A stretch of 9,055 nt of DNA from Candidatus Poseidoniaceae archaeon (GCA_013329355.1 DUKK01000069.1:1-9055), one strand, 5' to 3'; shown: positions 1 through 6,231, numbered from the stretch's first letter. Numbers and translations are program-made. The notes: generated from the letters alone by a model not told the origin.

Positions 1-2
1 AT

Positions 3-191
3 GCTCAGCGATATGGTCGCACATCATCATTTATCGGCGGCGGGGTAGCAATTCTTGGGGCGGTGATTTGGTTGCTAATGAAGTATGATTTTGATGGTAA
101 TTTTGACAATGGATCATCATTTTACTTTATCCTCTTCGCCGGAATACTTGCTATTGTTGCAGGAATTTTAGACACAATCGACAAGCGTTGA
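3..191 (+). CDS. Small membrane protein, C-terminal part (5' end outside window)
   Basis: An open frame enters from the left edge and ends at TGA 189-191, giving 62 visible residues. There are two hydrophobic stretches, about residues 10-26 (beginning FIGGGVAILGAV) and 39-56 (FYFILFAGILAIVAGI). A short Asp/Asn/Gly-rich loop separates them, and the tail DTIDKR is charged. The only in-frame ATG (position 78) falls at the end of the first helix, so the true start lies outside the window. The glycine-rich two-helix hairpin suggests a small integral membrane protein or the end of a larger one. I do not recognise a family. It is co-directional with pus10 and 90 bp upstream of the pus10 start I prefer. 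The frame ends where pus10's non-coding leader begins, and the amino acid pattern is clearly membrane-like, so I take it as a real gene. Confidence 0.55.
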   Translation, partial: AQRYGRTSSFIGGGVAILGAVIWLLMKYDFDGNFDNGSSFYFILFAGILAIVAGILDTIDKR

Positions 192-271
192 AAATACCAA
201 ATTAGCCGTCACCTTCATCAATAGATGATTAGACGAGCGTCTGCTGCCACCGGGGTAGGCCCCATGGCAGT

Positions 272-276
272 GGTGA
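272..276 (+). promoter_or_regulatory. Shine-Dalgarno site (GGTGA) deciding the pus10 start
   Basis: GGTGA matches the complement of the archaeal 16S rRNA 3' end and lies 5 bases before the ATG at 282. The upstream in-frame ATGs at 225 and 264 have no comparable site. The same motif and spacing occur before the DUF655 and xseB starts in this window. Confidence 0.55.
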
Positions 277-281
277 GATTA

Positions 282-1991
282 ATGTCCCAAGATGATGAAG
301 AGGACTGGATGAAATATGCAAGCGCTGGATTTGGTCAAACCAACTATTCGCTTTGGGAGGAAGAAACCGACGTTGATAGTGAGGATATCGAACCCAATCA
401 GTCGGACCTAGAGTTGCCTGAACAATTGGTTAACCATATGGAAGAAATTCCACGGGCACCTAATCCTGCTGGACTCAAACATCTGGTTCGAGTTGGATGT
501 TGCAACTTCTGCCTTGGTAGGTTGGGAGGTAAGAAGCGCTTTGACCAAACCATAGAAGAGTCTGGAATTGAGATTAGGCAGTCTGTAGTTGAAGGCAATA
601 ACCACCTAGCCAATATTCGTGAGAAAATTCCATTGTGTATTTTTTGCGAGAATCTCTTTGATGAAACTGAGCTGTTGGCAGATATTATCTATGATAGTAT
701 TGCTCCATATGAAATTAAACGGCTGCAACTAGGTGCTAGATTTCCCAAAGACCAGATTGAGGCAGAGGATGTCGAAAGAAAACGGTATGGTGCCAATGGC
801 TCTGATGGTCTGAAAACAGGTCTTGTGGCAGAAATCGCTCGAAGACTGAACGCCAAGCTCGATGATGTCAAACTAGTCAATGAAAAGCCACATGTGTTGG
901 CGCTGATTGACGTACTGACACTAAGCGTTGAATTAGATGTTAGGGCTCATTACATTTACGGTAGGTATCGTAAACTTGAGCGTGGCATCCCTCAAACTAA
1001 GTGGCCGTGTCGTGCTTGCAAAGGTCGCGGATGCGAATCATGTAACAACACAGGCTTACAGTATGAATCGAGTGTTCAAGACCTAATCGGCAATCCAATT
1101 CTATCAACACTAGATGCTACTGAACACTCATTCCACGGTATGGGAAGAGAGGATATTGATGTGCGTTGTATGGGCCGAGGTCGACCGTTTGTTATCGAAC
1201 TCAAGGAACCAAAAGTTAGGACATGTGACTACCAAGAACTACAACACAAGATCAATCACCATGCAGCAGGAGCGATTGAGGTAACCGACTTGAGAGGTTC
1301 AAACCGCAGTGAAGTTGTAAGAATCAAAGATACTCCGGCAGATAAATCCTACACGATCCGATTCAGGCTAAGACCCATGAGCGAAGCGGAGTATGATGTT
1401 CTAACTGCACCGTTGGATTTGACCAAAGTTGACAAGAAATCTCGCCAACGGAAACCAAGACGTGGTGATAAGCGCAAGGATAATACAAAGCCGCTGCCAG
1501 CCAAAATAATTACAGAAACAATTGGTTACAATGAAGCTGAACTAAACGACATGAAGAAAGCTGAATTGGTAGCGATATGTATTGAAAACGAGTTAACTAA
1601 GACAGGAAAAAAAGCTGAACTGGTTGCCCGCATTATAGCGATGCCGAAACCAGGCAGTAAGTTATTTGAGCTACCCGATATTAACTCCATTAAAACAGCC
1701 ATAATGTCATTGCAAGGCACAAAACTTGCCCAGCGGACCCCCGACCGCGTAGCTCATCGCCGAGCAGATCTAATCAGGCGTAGAGAGGTGGTTACTGTTC
1801 ACGAACCCGTAGTGGAGTTAATGGATGATGGTTCAACTGAGATTGAGTTTACCTTACGCTGCGAATCTGGTACCTATGTCAAGGAAACAATTCATGGTGA
1901 TAATGGCCGAACTCAGCCAAGCGTTGCCTCGCTACTTAAAGCAAAATGCGAGGTTATTTGGCTCGATGTCGGTGATATTCATGCAGACTAA
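282..1991 (+). CDS. pus10: tRNA pseudouridine synthase Pus10 with inserted SAP domain
   Basis: Archaeal Pus10 makes pseudouridine 54 and/or 55 in the T-arm of tRNA. From ATG 282 the protein has 569 residues, against roughly 390-430 in typical archaeal members. Residues 1-50 are an acidic leader. Next is the N-terminal zinc/THUMP-related region, with CxxC pairs at C74/C77 and C119/C122. The family hallmark CRACKGRGCESCNNTG follows at about 243-258. The catalytic segment GREDIDVRCMGRGRPF is at about 288-303, with D293 the likely catalytic aspartate by analogy with the family. A C-terminal segment beginning QRTPDRVAHRRADLIRRR at about 484 completes the synthase. Between the catalytic core and this segment lie a basic linker (about 381-411) and a helix-extended-helix at 418-453 (MKKAELVAIC...KTGKKAELVARI), which matches the SAP nucleic-acid-binding pattern. 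Starting at ATG 225 would add 19 residues without a ribosome site. Next to rpl21e and rpoF, as in many Euryarchaeota. Confidence 0.93.
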   Translation: MSQDDEEDWMKYASAGFGQTNYSLWEEETDVDSEDIEPNQSDLELPEQLVNHMEEIPRAPNPAGLKHLVRVGCCNFCLGRLGGKKRFDQTIEESGIEIRQSVVEGNNHLANIREKIPLCIFCENLFDETELLADIIYDSIAPYEIKRLQLGARFPKDQIEAEDVERKRYGANGSDGLKTGLVAEIARRLNAKLDDVKLVNEKPHVLALIDVLTLSVELDVRAHYIYGRYRKLERGIPQTKWPCRACKGRGCESCNNTGLQYESSVQDLIGNPILSTLDATEHSFHGMGREDIDVRCMGRGRPFVIELKEPKVRTCDYQELQHKINHHAAGAIEVTDLRGSNRSEVVRIKDTPADKSYTIRFRLRPMSEAEYDVLTAPLDLTKVDKKSRQRKPRRGDKRKDNTKPLPAKIITETIGYNEAELNDMKKAELVAICIENELTKTGKKAELVARIIAMPKPGSKLFELPDINSIKTAIMSLQGTKLAQRTPDRVAHRRADLIRRREVVTVHEPVVELMDDGSTEIEFTLRCESGTYVKETIHGDNGRTQPSVASLLKAKCEVIWLDVGDIHAD

Positions 1992-2027
1992 ATCGGAGCT
2001 AAAATTCGCTTTGCCCCCGTCGCGGTG

Positions 2028-2036
2028 CTTATATGC
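2028..2036 (+). promoter_or_regulatory. Candidate TATA box for the rpl21e-rpoF-DUF655-ksgA operon
   Basis: CTTATATGC is the best archaeal TATA-like element in the 114-bp gap between pus10 and rpl21e. Transcription starting about 25 bases downstream would leave a leader of some 50 bases containing the GGAGG site at 2093. A second TATATG at 2071 is too close to the ribosome site to serve the same gene well. This is a consensus match only. Confidence 0.35.
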
Positions 2037-2092
2037 GATTGGTAGGTCGGGAACTTGCTCCGAAGAAGGCTATATGCTGGACCGGAAGTTAA

Positions 2093-2097
2093 GGAGG
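2093..2097 (+). promoter_or_regulatory. Strong Shine-Dalgarno site (GGAGG) of rpl21e
   Basis: AAGGAGGCG lies with GGAGG 8 bases before ATG 2106. It fixes that ATG as the rpl21e start in preference to an in-frame upstream start at 2055, whose extra 17 residues do not belong to the L21e family. Confidence 0.7.
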
Positions 2098-2105
2098 CGA
2101 AAACC

Positions 2106-2396
2106 ATGAAGCGTTCCAAAGGCCAGAGAGTAAGAACTCGAAGCATTCTAAGAAAAAGAAAAAGCGAGCGCAGTCGCTTGAATATCAGTCGCGTCATGCA
2201 TGATTATGAAACTGGTGACAGAGTTGCTATTGTGCTAGATGGCGCCCAACAAATGGGCATGCCACACCGAAGATTCCACGGTAGAACCGGATTTATCGAA
2301 AAGCGTCAAGGTGTCGCTTGGGTTGTCTCAGTCAAAGATGGCAACATGCAAAAAACTGTTATTGCACGACCCGAACATCTCCGTCCATTGGAGTGA
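2106..2396 (+). CDS. rpl21e: Large ribosomal subunit protein L21e
   Basis: This 96-residue protein has the length and layout of archaeal/eukaryotic L21e, a small basic component of the 50S subunit. The first 28 residues are very basic (MKRSKGQRVRTRSILRKRK), as expected for an rRNA-contacting tail. They are followed by an SH3-like barrel whose family signature is the segment MPHRRFHGRTGF, and by the ending VIARPEHLRPLE. A strong GGAGG site precedes the start. The stop codon lies inside the ribosome site of rpoF, only 5 bp before the rpoF ATG, so the two are probably translationally coupled. It is likely the first gene of an operon continuing through rpoF, the DUF655 gene and ksgA. Nothing is unusual in the protein. 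Confidence 0.95.
   Translation: MKRSKGQRVRTRSILRKRKSERSRLNISRVMHDYETGDRVAIVLDGAQQMGMPHRRFHGRTGFIEKRQGVAWVVSVKDGNMQKTVIARPEHLRPLE
2390..2396 (+). promoter_or_regulatory. Shine-Dalgarno site of rpoF overlapping the rpl21e stop
   Basis: GGAGTGA lies 5 bases before ATG 2402 and includes the rpl21e stop codon TGA (2394-2396). It selects ATG 2402 over an in-frame start at 2318 that would overlap rpl21e. Confidence 0.6.
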
Positions 2397-2401
2397 GTAT
2401 T

Positions 2402-2764
2402 ATGAGTGAAGATGACAATTTTATCGACTTTGCAACAGTAAGGGATATGCTAGAGGGAGCCCAAGACCGAAGAGGCGATTTGACTTACGAGCAGGTTGCT
2501 GCACTACAACATGCACAGTGGGCCGCTAGCGACAACAGAAACGGTTACAAAACCACTCCCGAAGTGTTTGAATCACTCAAGTCAGCGCTGTGTAATATGG
2601 AAAAGCTCGCACAATATCCAGACTTGGCCGCCAAGATTGCTGAACTAATTCCGATGTATCCTGACGATGTCAAAGCTGTGTTGGTTTCGAAGCGTATCGC
2701 TATTGACGAGTCGGACATCAACACTATCCTTGACATTGTTCGACAGCATGTCGGATTTGAATAA
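2402..2764 (+). CDS. rpoF: DNA-directed RNA polymerase subunit Rpo4 (RpoF, Rpb4-like)
   Basis: Rpo4 pairs with Rpo7 (RpoE) to form the stalk of archaeal RNA polymerase, which helps open-complex formation and binds emerging RNA. The 120-residue product has the usual family size. Its helical pattern also fits: DLTYEQVAALQHA near residues 26-38, then YPDLAAKIAELIPMYPDDVK (about 72-91) and a C-terminal segment ending DINTILDIVRQHV, typical of the HRDC-like Rpb4 fold. The middle is acidic and helical with no membrane segment. The gene sits between rpl21e (5 bp upstream) and a DUF655 gene (19 bp downstream), the standard archaeal arrangement, which supports the call independently of the rather divergent sequence. 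The function of the 15-residue acidic start MSEDDNFIDF is unknown; some variation there is normal for the family. Confidence 0.88.
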   Translation: MSEDDNFIDFATVRDMLEGAQDRRGDLTYEQVAALQHAQWAASDNRNGYKTTPEVFESLKSALCNMEKLAQYPDLAAKIAELIPMYPDDVKAVLVSKRIAIDESDINTILDIVRQHVGFE

Positions 2765-2773
2765 TCCAACCTA

Positions 2774-2779
2774 GGTGAT
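2774..2779 (+). promoter_or_regulatory. Shine-Dalgarno site (GGTGAT) deciding the DUF655 GTG start
   Basis: GGTGAT ends 4 bases before GTG 2784. An alternative GTG at 2775 is itself part of this ribosome site, so the downstream GTG is the better start and removes three residues. Confidence 0.5.
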
Positions 2780-2783
2780 CAGT

Positions 2784-3572
2784 GTGAGCGGTTTCAATCG
2801 TGACCGCAACATAAAGGTTCCAAAAAAGACCGAAAAAAAACCGGCAATTACCCCATCCAATTACCTGCCATCAAGACCTGCAGAAGGCCGCATTGCTGTT
2901 CCAAAAAAAGTTACGCAGCCAGCAAAAACACGGTCTAACAATAAACCAAACTCGCGACGAGGAAGCAACCAGCGCAGCGACAAAAGCCGTAACCCCAATC
3001 AGGGACGTAGGCAGCAACGTCCCAAACGGACGACTCCATTGGATGATGAGGTATGGGCAAGAGTTATTGAAAATGACCCTAAGTCAAGTGTAATAGTGGC
3101 GCTAGGAGAAAGCAAAATGATGCTAGGCCGTTATTCCTCAAAAAGTGCTGACACGACAGTTGGGGAGAGAATCTATGTCGGTGTCGATTCTACTAAGCGA
3201 ACTGCTGTTGGGGACATCCTCGGAATGGCAAAATTGGATCGATTATCAAATTCAGCGTCAAGCGATTTACCACTGATTATCCAGATGTTTATCGAGGAAA
3301 ATCAGTCCCATTTCATTAAATCGTTCTTCAATATTGCAGGACCATTATCACTCAAGCAACACGCATTTGAACTACTTCCCGGAATAGGAAAAAAGAAAGC
3401 TCTACAAATTGTTGAAAGCCGTGGCTCTAATGGTTTTTCTTCACTAAACCAGTTAGATGAAGCCTGCTCAATAGACTCTGCCGAACTACTTGCTAAGCGA
3501 TTTGTGGCAGAAATCCAAGACAGAAACCTACAGCCACGTCTATCCGAACTATTGTTACCGGTGTCATCATGA
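2784..3572 (+). CDS. DUF655 family helix-hairpin-helix nucleic-acid-binding protein
   Basis: DUF655 proteins are archaeal, usually about 180-200 residues, and are encoded between rpoF and ksgA. Their biochemical role is not established, although an OB-like region plus a C-terminal helix-hairpin-helix points to nucleic-acid binding. Here the product is 262 residues from GTG 2784. Residues 1 to about 85 form a low-complexity tail rich in Lys, Arg, Asn, Gln, Ser and Pro, probably disordered and RNA-binding. The conserved part starts near DDEVWARVIEN. It continues through a beta-rich region with ERIYVGVDS near 128-136 and ends with a hairpin motif LLPGIGKKKALQIVESRG at about 197-214. The stop overlaps the ksgA start (ATGA), so the genes are coupled. 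The family assignment rests on the C-terminal motif plus gene order; the long basic tail is unusual. Confidence 0.85.
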   Translation: MSGFNRDRNIKVPKKTEKKPAITPSNYLPSRPAEGRIAVPKKVTQPAKTRSNNKPNSRRGSNQRSDKSRNPNQGRRQQRPKRTTPLDDEVWARVIENDPKSSVIVALGESKMMLGRYSSKSADTTVGERIYVGVDSTKRTAVGDILGMAKLDRLSNSASSDLPLIIQMFIEENQSHFIKSFFNIAGPLSLKQHAFELLPGIGKKKALQIVESRGSNGFSSLNQLDEACSIDSAELLAKRFVAEIQDRNLQPRLSELLLPVSS

Positions 3573-4441
3573 AAGGCGCCCGGCATCTAGTTGACATATT
3601 ACGTAGTAAACAATATAATGACAAGTCGCTAGGTCAGCACTTTTTAATCAATGACCAATTAATTGCTGACTCAGTTAGTTACGGTGAAGTCGATGCCGAT
3701 GACCACGTCTTAGAAATTGGCCCCGGACCAGGGGTTTTGACCGAAGCATTGTTGGCAAAAGGTTGTCGAGTGACGGCAATCGAAATTGACGCTGGTGCGG
3801 TTAAGCATCTTCAAAACCAGTTTTCGACAGAAATCAATCAAGGTTCTTTAGTTGTTCAAACGGGTGACGCTCTGACTGTGGCTTGGCCAGACAACGTGAC
3901 TAAAGTAATTGCTAATATTCCTTACCAAATTTCATCCCCACTTGTTGACTTGTTGACCAGATATCTGCGTAATCAGTGGCTTGACAGCCTAGTAAAAGTA
4001 GTGCTGCTAGTGCAAGAAGAGTTTGCTGAAAGATTGGTGATGGAATATGATTCAGATGTAGGCTCATTGGGCATGACAGCCTTACTCGATTGGCGAAGTG
4101 AAATTTTAGCTAAGGTTGCACCGCATAACTTTAGTCCTAATCCAAAGGTCAATTCATGTTTCATTGAAATGATTCCCAGTCATGAGAAATTTAATATTGA
4201 CAAGCGATTAGTTAAGCAAATAATTCACCAGGCATTCAACCAACGAAGAAAAAAACTCAGAACGACTCTGAAAGCGACACCTAAGCGATTAAACCGATTG
4301 CCGAATTGGTATGCTGAGCGTTGGAGGCGCGCCTATCAAAGTCTGATGGATGATGAAAGAATGGATTTGCGTCCAGAAGACCTAGATTTTGACGATTGGG
4401 TCAAACTGGCTCAAGATGTGGCACAAATTGGGCCCAGTTAA
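3569..4441 (+). CDS. ksgA: 16S rRNA dimethyladenosine transferase (KsgA/Dim1)
   Basis: KsgA/Dim1 uses S-adenosylmethionine to dimethylate two adjacent adenosines in the loop near the 3' end of 16S rRNA during late 30S assembly. The 290-residue protein has the full set of motifs. SLGQHFLIND is at about 20-29 and the SAM-binding loop LEIGPGPGVLTEAL at 48-61. The acidic motif AIEID is at 70-74. The catalytic-site motif NIPYQISSP is at 116-124, and PHNFSPNPKVNSCF at 185-198. The C-terminal rRNA-binding helical domain contains QAFNQRRKKLRTTL (221-234) and the closing DLRPEDLDFDDWVKLA (266-281). Length and order match archaeal family members and the protein appears intact. It overlaps the DUF655 stop by 4 bp, with a GGTGT site upstream, and ends the translation operon. 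A 117-bp gap follows before the next start I accept. Confidence 0.96.
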   Translation: MKGARHLVDILRSKQYNDKSLGQHFLINDQLIADSVSYGEVDADDHVLEIGPGPGVLTEALLAKGCRVTAIEIDAGAVKHLQNQFSTEINQGSLVVQTGDALTVAWPDNVTKVIANIPYQISSPLVDLLTRYLRNQWLDSLVKVVLLVQEEFAERLVMEYDSDVGSLGMTALLDWRSEILAKVAPHNFSPNPKVNSCFIEMIPSHEKFNIDKRLVKQIIHQAFNQRRKKLRTTLKATPKRLNRLPNWYAERWRRAYQSLMDDERMDLRPEDLDFDDWVKLAQDVAQIGPS

Positions 4442-4511
4442 CGAACTGGCTCACTGTGCTGCATTTTGCCACGCAAACCAACCGAAATTGCACCTAGTAG
4501 TATAGGAGAGG

Positions 4512-4519
4512 TTTTTCTT
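4512..4519 (+). terminator. Possible oligo-T termination signal after ksgA
   Basis: TTTTTCTT occurs about 70 bp after the ksgA stop in the only sizeable gap between ksgA and the next gene. Short T-runs on the coding strand can end archaeal transcription. The run is short and no clear promoter follows, so read-through is equally possible. Confidence 0.2.
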
Positions 4520-4546
4520 AGGAGTGGCGCTTGGACTGCACTTGTC

Positions 4547-4555
4547 GGAGATGAT
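4547..4555 (+). promoter_or_regulatory. Shine-Dalgarno site deciding the start at 4559
   Basis: GGAGATGAT differs by one base from the ideal GGAGGTGAT, with GGAG ending 8 bases before ATG 4559. An in-frame TTG at 4466 would add 31 residues but has no such site. Confidence 0.55.
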
Positions 4556-4558
4556 GCT

Positions 4559-5650
4559 ATGGCAAAGAAAGACACCTATCTTGCACTATTAAGACGTGGA
4601 ATTGATGACACAACGGCTCAGCAATTAGCCGATGCTGGATTGAAAATCGGTGACCTAAAAAAAATCGATCGCAACATGCTGGTCGAAAACTACGGCCTAA
4701 AACCAGACATTGCTGATGGAGTCATATCAATTATCAATTCAGCGCACTCCTCTCATGGTAAAGAGAGATTTCTTGCCTCTGTTCTGGCGCCAGAGAAGAA
4801 AGTTGATTCTAAGATTGAAGAAATGAAATTTAAGCGTAAACAGAAGGACGTTTTGACAGAGTTGGCTGAGCAAAAAGAGCGGCTTAAGATAGCTAAAGTT
4901 GAAGCATTCAGAGCTAAGAAATTGATTATGAATCGGCTAGGAAAGACCGTCGAATTAATTGTCAAGTTGGAGAACAATCTGTATGACGAAGGAAAAGATG
5001 ACCAGAAAGTCAAGATTCGAGATCAACTAGAAACAAGAGGATTGGAGGCTGCAAGGGACCATGAAATGCTCGAACTGGAAGGTACGCCACAAGACATTGT
5101 TGACTTTAGACGCAAATTTGTCCCTGCATTAATCTTCCATGCTTGTCCAATATGTGGCGATGAGATGGACCCTCGTCAGGCAAGAGACATGGATAAGCCC
5201 AATGAATGGTCGTTCATCTGTTGGGAATGTGAAGAGAACTTCTCTCCAGCACTTGCGGACAATATAGAAAACCGCCTAGTTAATGGTAATAGGATATTTA
5301 TTGACGAGGATAAAAGGCCACGAAATGCGGTGCCACCAAAGCCCGCCGCAATGGACTTCTCTTCTGTCAATGATATGATCAAGAAAGACCTCGAACAAAC
5401 CGGCGCTAGTGCCGATGAAATGAGTCGGGTTGTCGAAGAGAGCACGCTTGGTGGCGGTTTAATGGACATCAATGACTGGATTGACCAAACCCTGGCAGCC
5501 AAGGATTACATTCAAGCGCAAGAGGATCGCGAAGATTTCATCTTGAGGACTGGTGCCGGGGCGACCAAGTTCAACAAGTGGATGAAAAAAGCTGGTCTAT
5601 TCTTCAACAAACAGACCGGCCGTTGGACTCGTCACAAAGATGTCCGTTGA
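4559..5650 (+). CDS. Unknown protein: HhH-like domain, coiled coil, zinc-ribbon cysteines
   Basis: I do not recognise this 363-residue soluble protein as a named family. Residues about 7-62 look like a RadA-type helix-hairpin-helix domain (RGIDDTTAQQLADAGL, then a second half with YGLKPDIADGVISII), which usually binds nucleic acid. Residues about 84-139 are Lys/Glu/Leu-rich and likely a coiled coil. A CPIC pair (C196, C199) and a CWEC pair (C221, C224), 21 residues apart, look like a zinc ribbon. An acidic, Asp/Glu-rich stretch follows. The end (about 327-361) is aromatic and basic, with KFNKWMKKAGLFF and TGRWTRHKD, resembling a small folded binding domain. There is no signal peptide or membrane segment. 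It follows ksgA by 117 bp and precedes the ferredoxin by 9 bp. A nucleic-acid-associated role is inference from the domains. Confidence 0.8.
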   Translation: MAKKDTYLALLRRGIDDTTAQQLADAGLKIGDLKKIDRNMLVENYGLKPDIADGVISIINSAHSSHGKERFLASVLAPEKKVDSKIEEMKFKRKQKDVLTELAEQKERLKIAKVEAFRAKKLIMNRLGKTVELIVKLENNLYDEGKDDQKVKIRDQLETRGLEAARDHEMLELEGTPQDIVDFRRKFVPALIFHACPICGDEMDPRQARDMDKPNEWSFICWECEENFSPALADNIENRLVNGNRIFIDEDKRPRNAVPPKPAAMDFSSVNDMIKKDLEQTGASADEMSRVVEESTLGGGLMDINDWIDQTLAAKDYIQAQEDREDFILRTGAGATKFNKWMKKAGLFFNKQTGRWTRHKDVR

Positions 5651-5659
5651 GGCGATTGA

Positions 5660-5989
5660 ATGGCTGAAAGTGATTCTCGCAACGAGAATACTAACGAACA
5701 AGTTAAACTTGTTCGATTCTTTATGGGCGCTAAATTACTTGGCCAAACTCGACTAGTAACGGGTGATACAATCGTTGATCATGCCGAGTTAGCCGGCGTC
5801 TATATTCCAACTAATTGCACATCTGGAAGGTGTGGCACATGTTTAGTTACACCCCTTACAGATACAATAGCACTGCCAGATGTATTGCCGCCTGGACTCG
5901 ATGACTTCACGATTGAAGAAGGTGGTAGACTAGGCTGTATTAGTAAGCCGACAACCGATTGTGACATCGATATTAGGCCACCACTGTAG
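5660..5989 (+). CDS. [2Fe-2S] ferredoxin
   Basis: This 109-residue protein has the plant-type ferredoxin cluster motif CTSGRCGTC (C53, C58, C61) and the distal ligand C93 in LGCISKP. It carries one [2Fe-2S] cluster and would act as a soluble electron carrier. The beta-grasp pattern is visible, with TGDTIVDHAELAGVYIPTNC leading into the motif, and the length is normal apart from a polar 14-residue N-terminal leader. C101 lies outside the motif. A GAGGCGAT ribosome site overlaps the stop of the unknown gene 9 bp upstream, so the two are probably co-transcribed. The electron donor and acceptor cannot be told from the window. The neighbours are a zinc-ribbon protein and a tiny membrane protein rather than an obvious reductase or hydroxylase. 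Confidence 0.93.
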   Translation: MAESDSRNENTNEQVKLVRFFMGAKLLGQTRLVTGDTIVDHAELAGVYIPTNCTSGRCGTCLVTPLTDTIALPDVLPPGLDDFTIEEGGRLGCISKPTTDCDIDIRPPL

Positions 5990-5998
5990 GCGATACAT

Positions 5999-6190
5999 AT
6001 GTTCGATAATTGGGGATATGTCGAATGGTTAATCCTCGTAATCGATGTTGTTGCAGCGATAATAGTTATACGCTTTTTGCGGAACAAGATTAAGAGTAAA
6101 TTGCTCGAGGTCGAACTACGTCAAAACCGCCAAACTAGAAAGCGCAGAGAGTTAGCAAGACAAAAATCCGCACCTCTTGAGGAAGAATAG
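5999..6190 (+). CDS. Small single-pass membrane protein (63 aa)
   Basis: The product begins MFDNWGYVEW and has one hydrophobic helix at about residues 8-26 (WLILVIDVVAAIIVIRF). A strongly basic amphipathic stretch of about 35 residues follows (KIKSKLLEVELRQNRQTRKRR) and the tail is EEE. By the positive-inside rule the basic part faces the cytoplasm. It follows the ferredoxin stop by 9 bp, with GGCGAT as a weak ribosome site, so it looks like part of the same operon. No family is recognisable, and proteins this small are hard to assign. Its plausible composition, tight spacing and lack of an overlapping better frame argue that it is real. It could anchor a partner at the membrane, but nothing in the sequence names that partner. 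Confidence 0.7.
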   Translation: MFDNWGYVEWLILVIDVVAAIIVIRFLRNKIKSKLLEVELRQNRQTRKRRELARQKSAPLEEE

Positions 6191-6192
6191 GT

Positions 6193-6206
6193 TTGAACAT
6201 GTTCAA
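6193..6206. promoter_or_regulatory. Perfect 14-bp palindrome upstream of xseA (candidate operator)
   Basis: TTGAACATGTTCAA is a perfect palindrome located just after the stop of the small membrane protein and 25 bp before the xseA ATG. It overlaps a TATA-like TTCAATAA at 6202-6209, about 23-30 bases before that ATG. xseA has no evident Shine-Dalgarno site, which fits a leaderless transcript with a repressor or activator site across the promoter. Function is inferred from position and symmetry only. Confidence 0.4.
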
Positions 6207-6231
6207 TAACCTCTGACCGTATTTAGTATCC

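Noticed and set aside
1994..2062. CGGAGC and GCTCCG complementary pair in the rpl21e leader region
   Set aside because: Six bases at a separation of more than 50 are expected by chance, and the left arm lies upstream of the likely transcription start.
2071..2077. Second TATATGC near rpl21e as a promoter
   Set aside because: A transcript starting about 25 bases downstream would begin at or after the GGAGG site, so it could not use it. The copy at 2028-2036 fits better.
1825..2109. 94-residue + strand open frame crossing the pus10-rpl21e gap
   Set aside because: It is out of frame with pus10, shows no family features and runs over the likely promoter and ribosome site of rpl21e.
6196..6205. 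GAACATGTTC as a LexA/DinR-type SOS box
   Set aside because: The Gram-positive SOS box has four bases between GAAC and GTTC, while only two occur here, and archaea of this kind are not known to use LexA.
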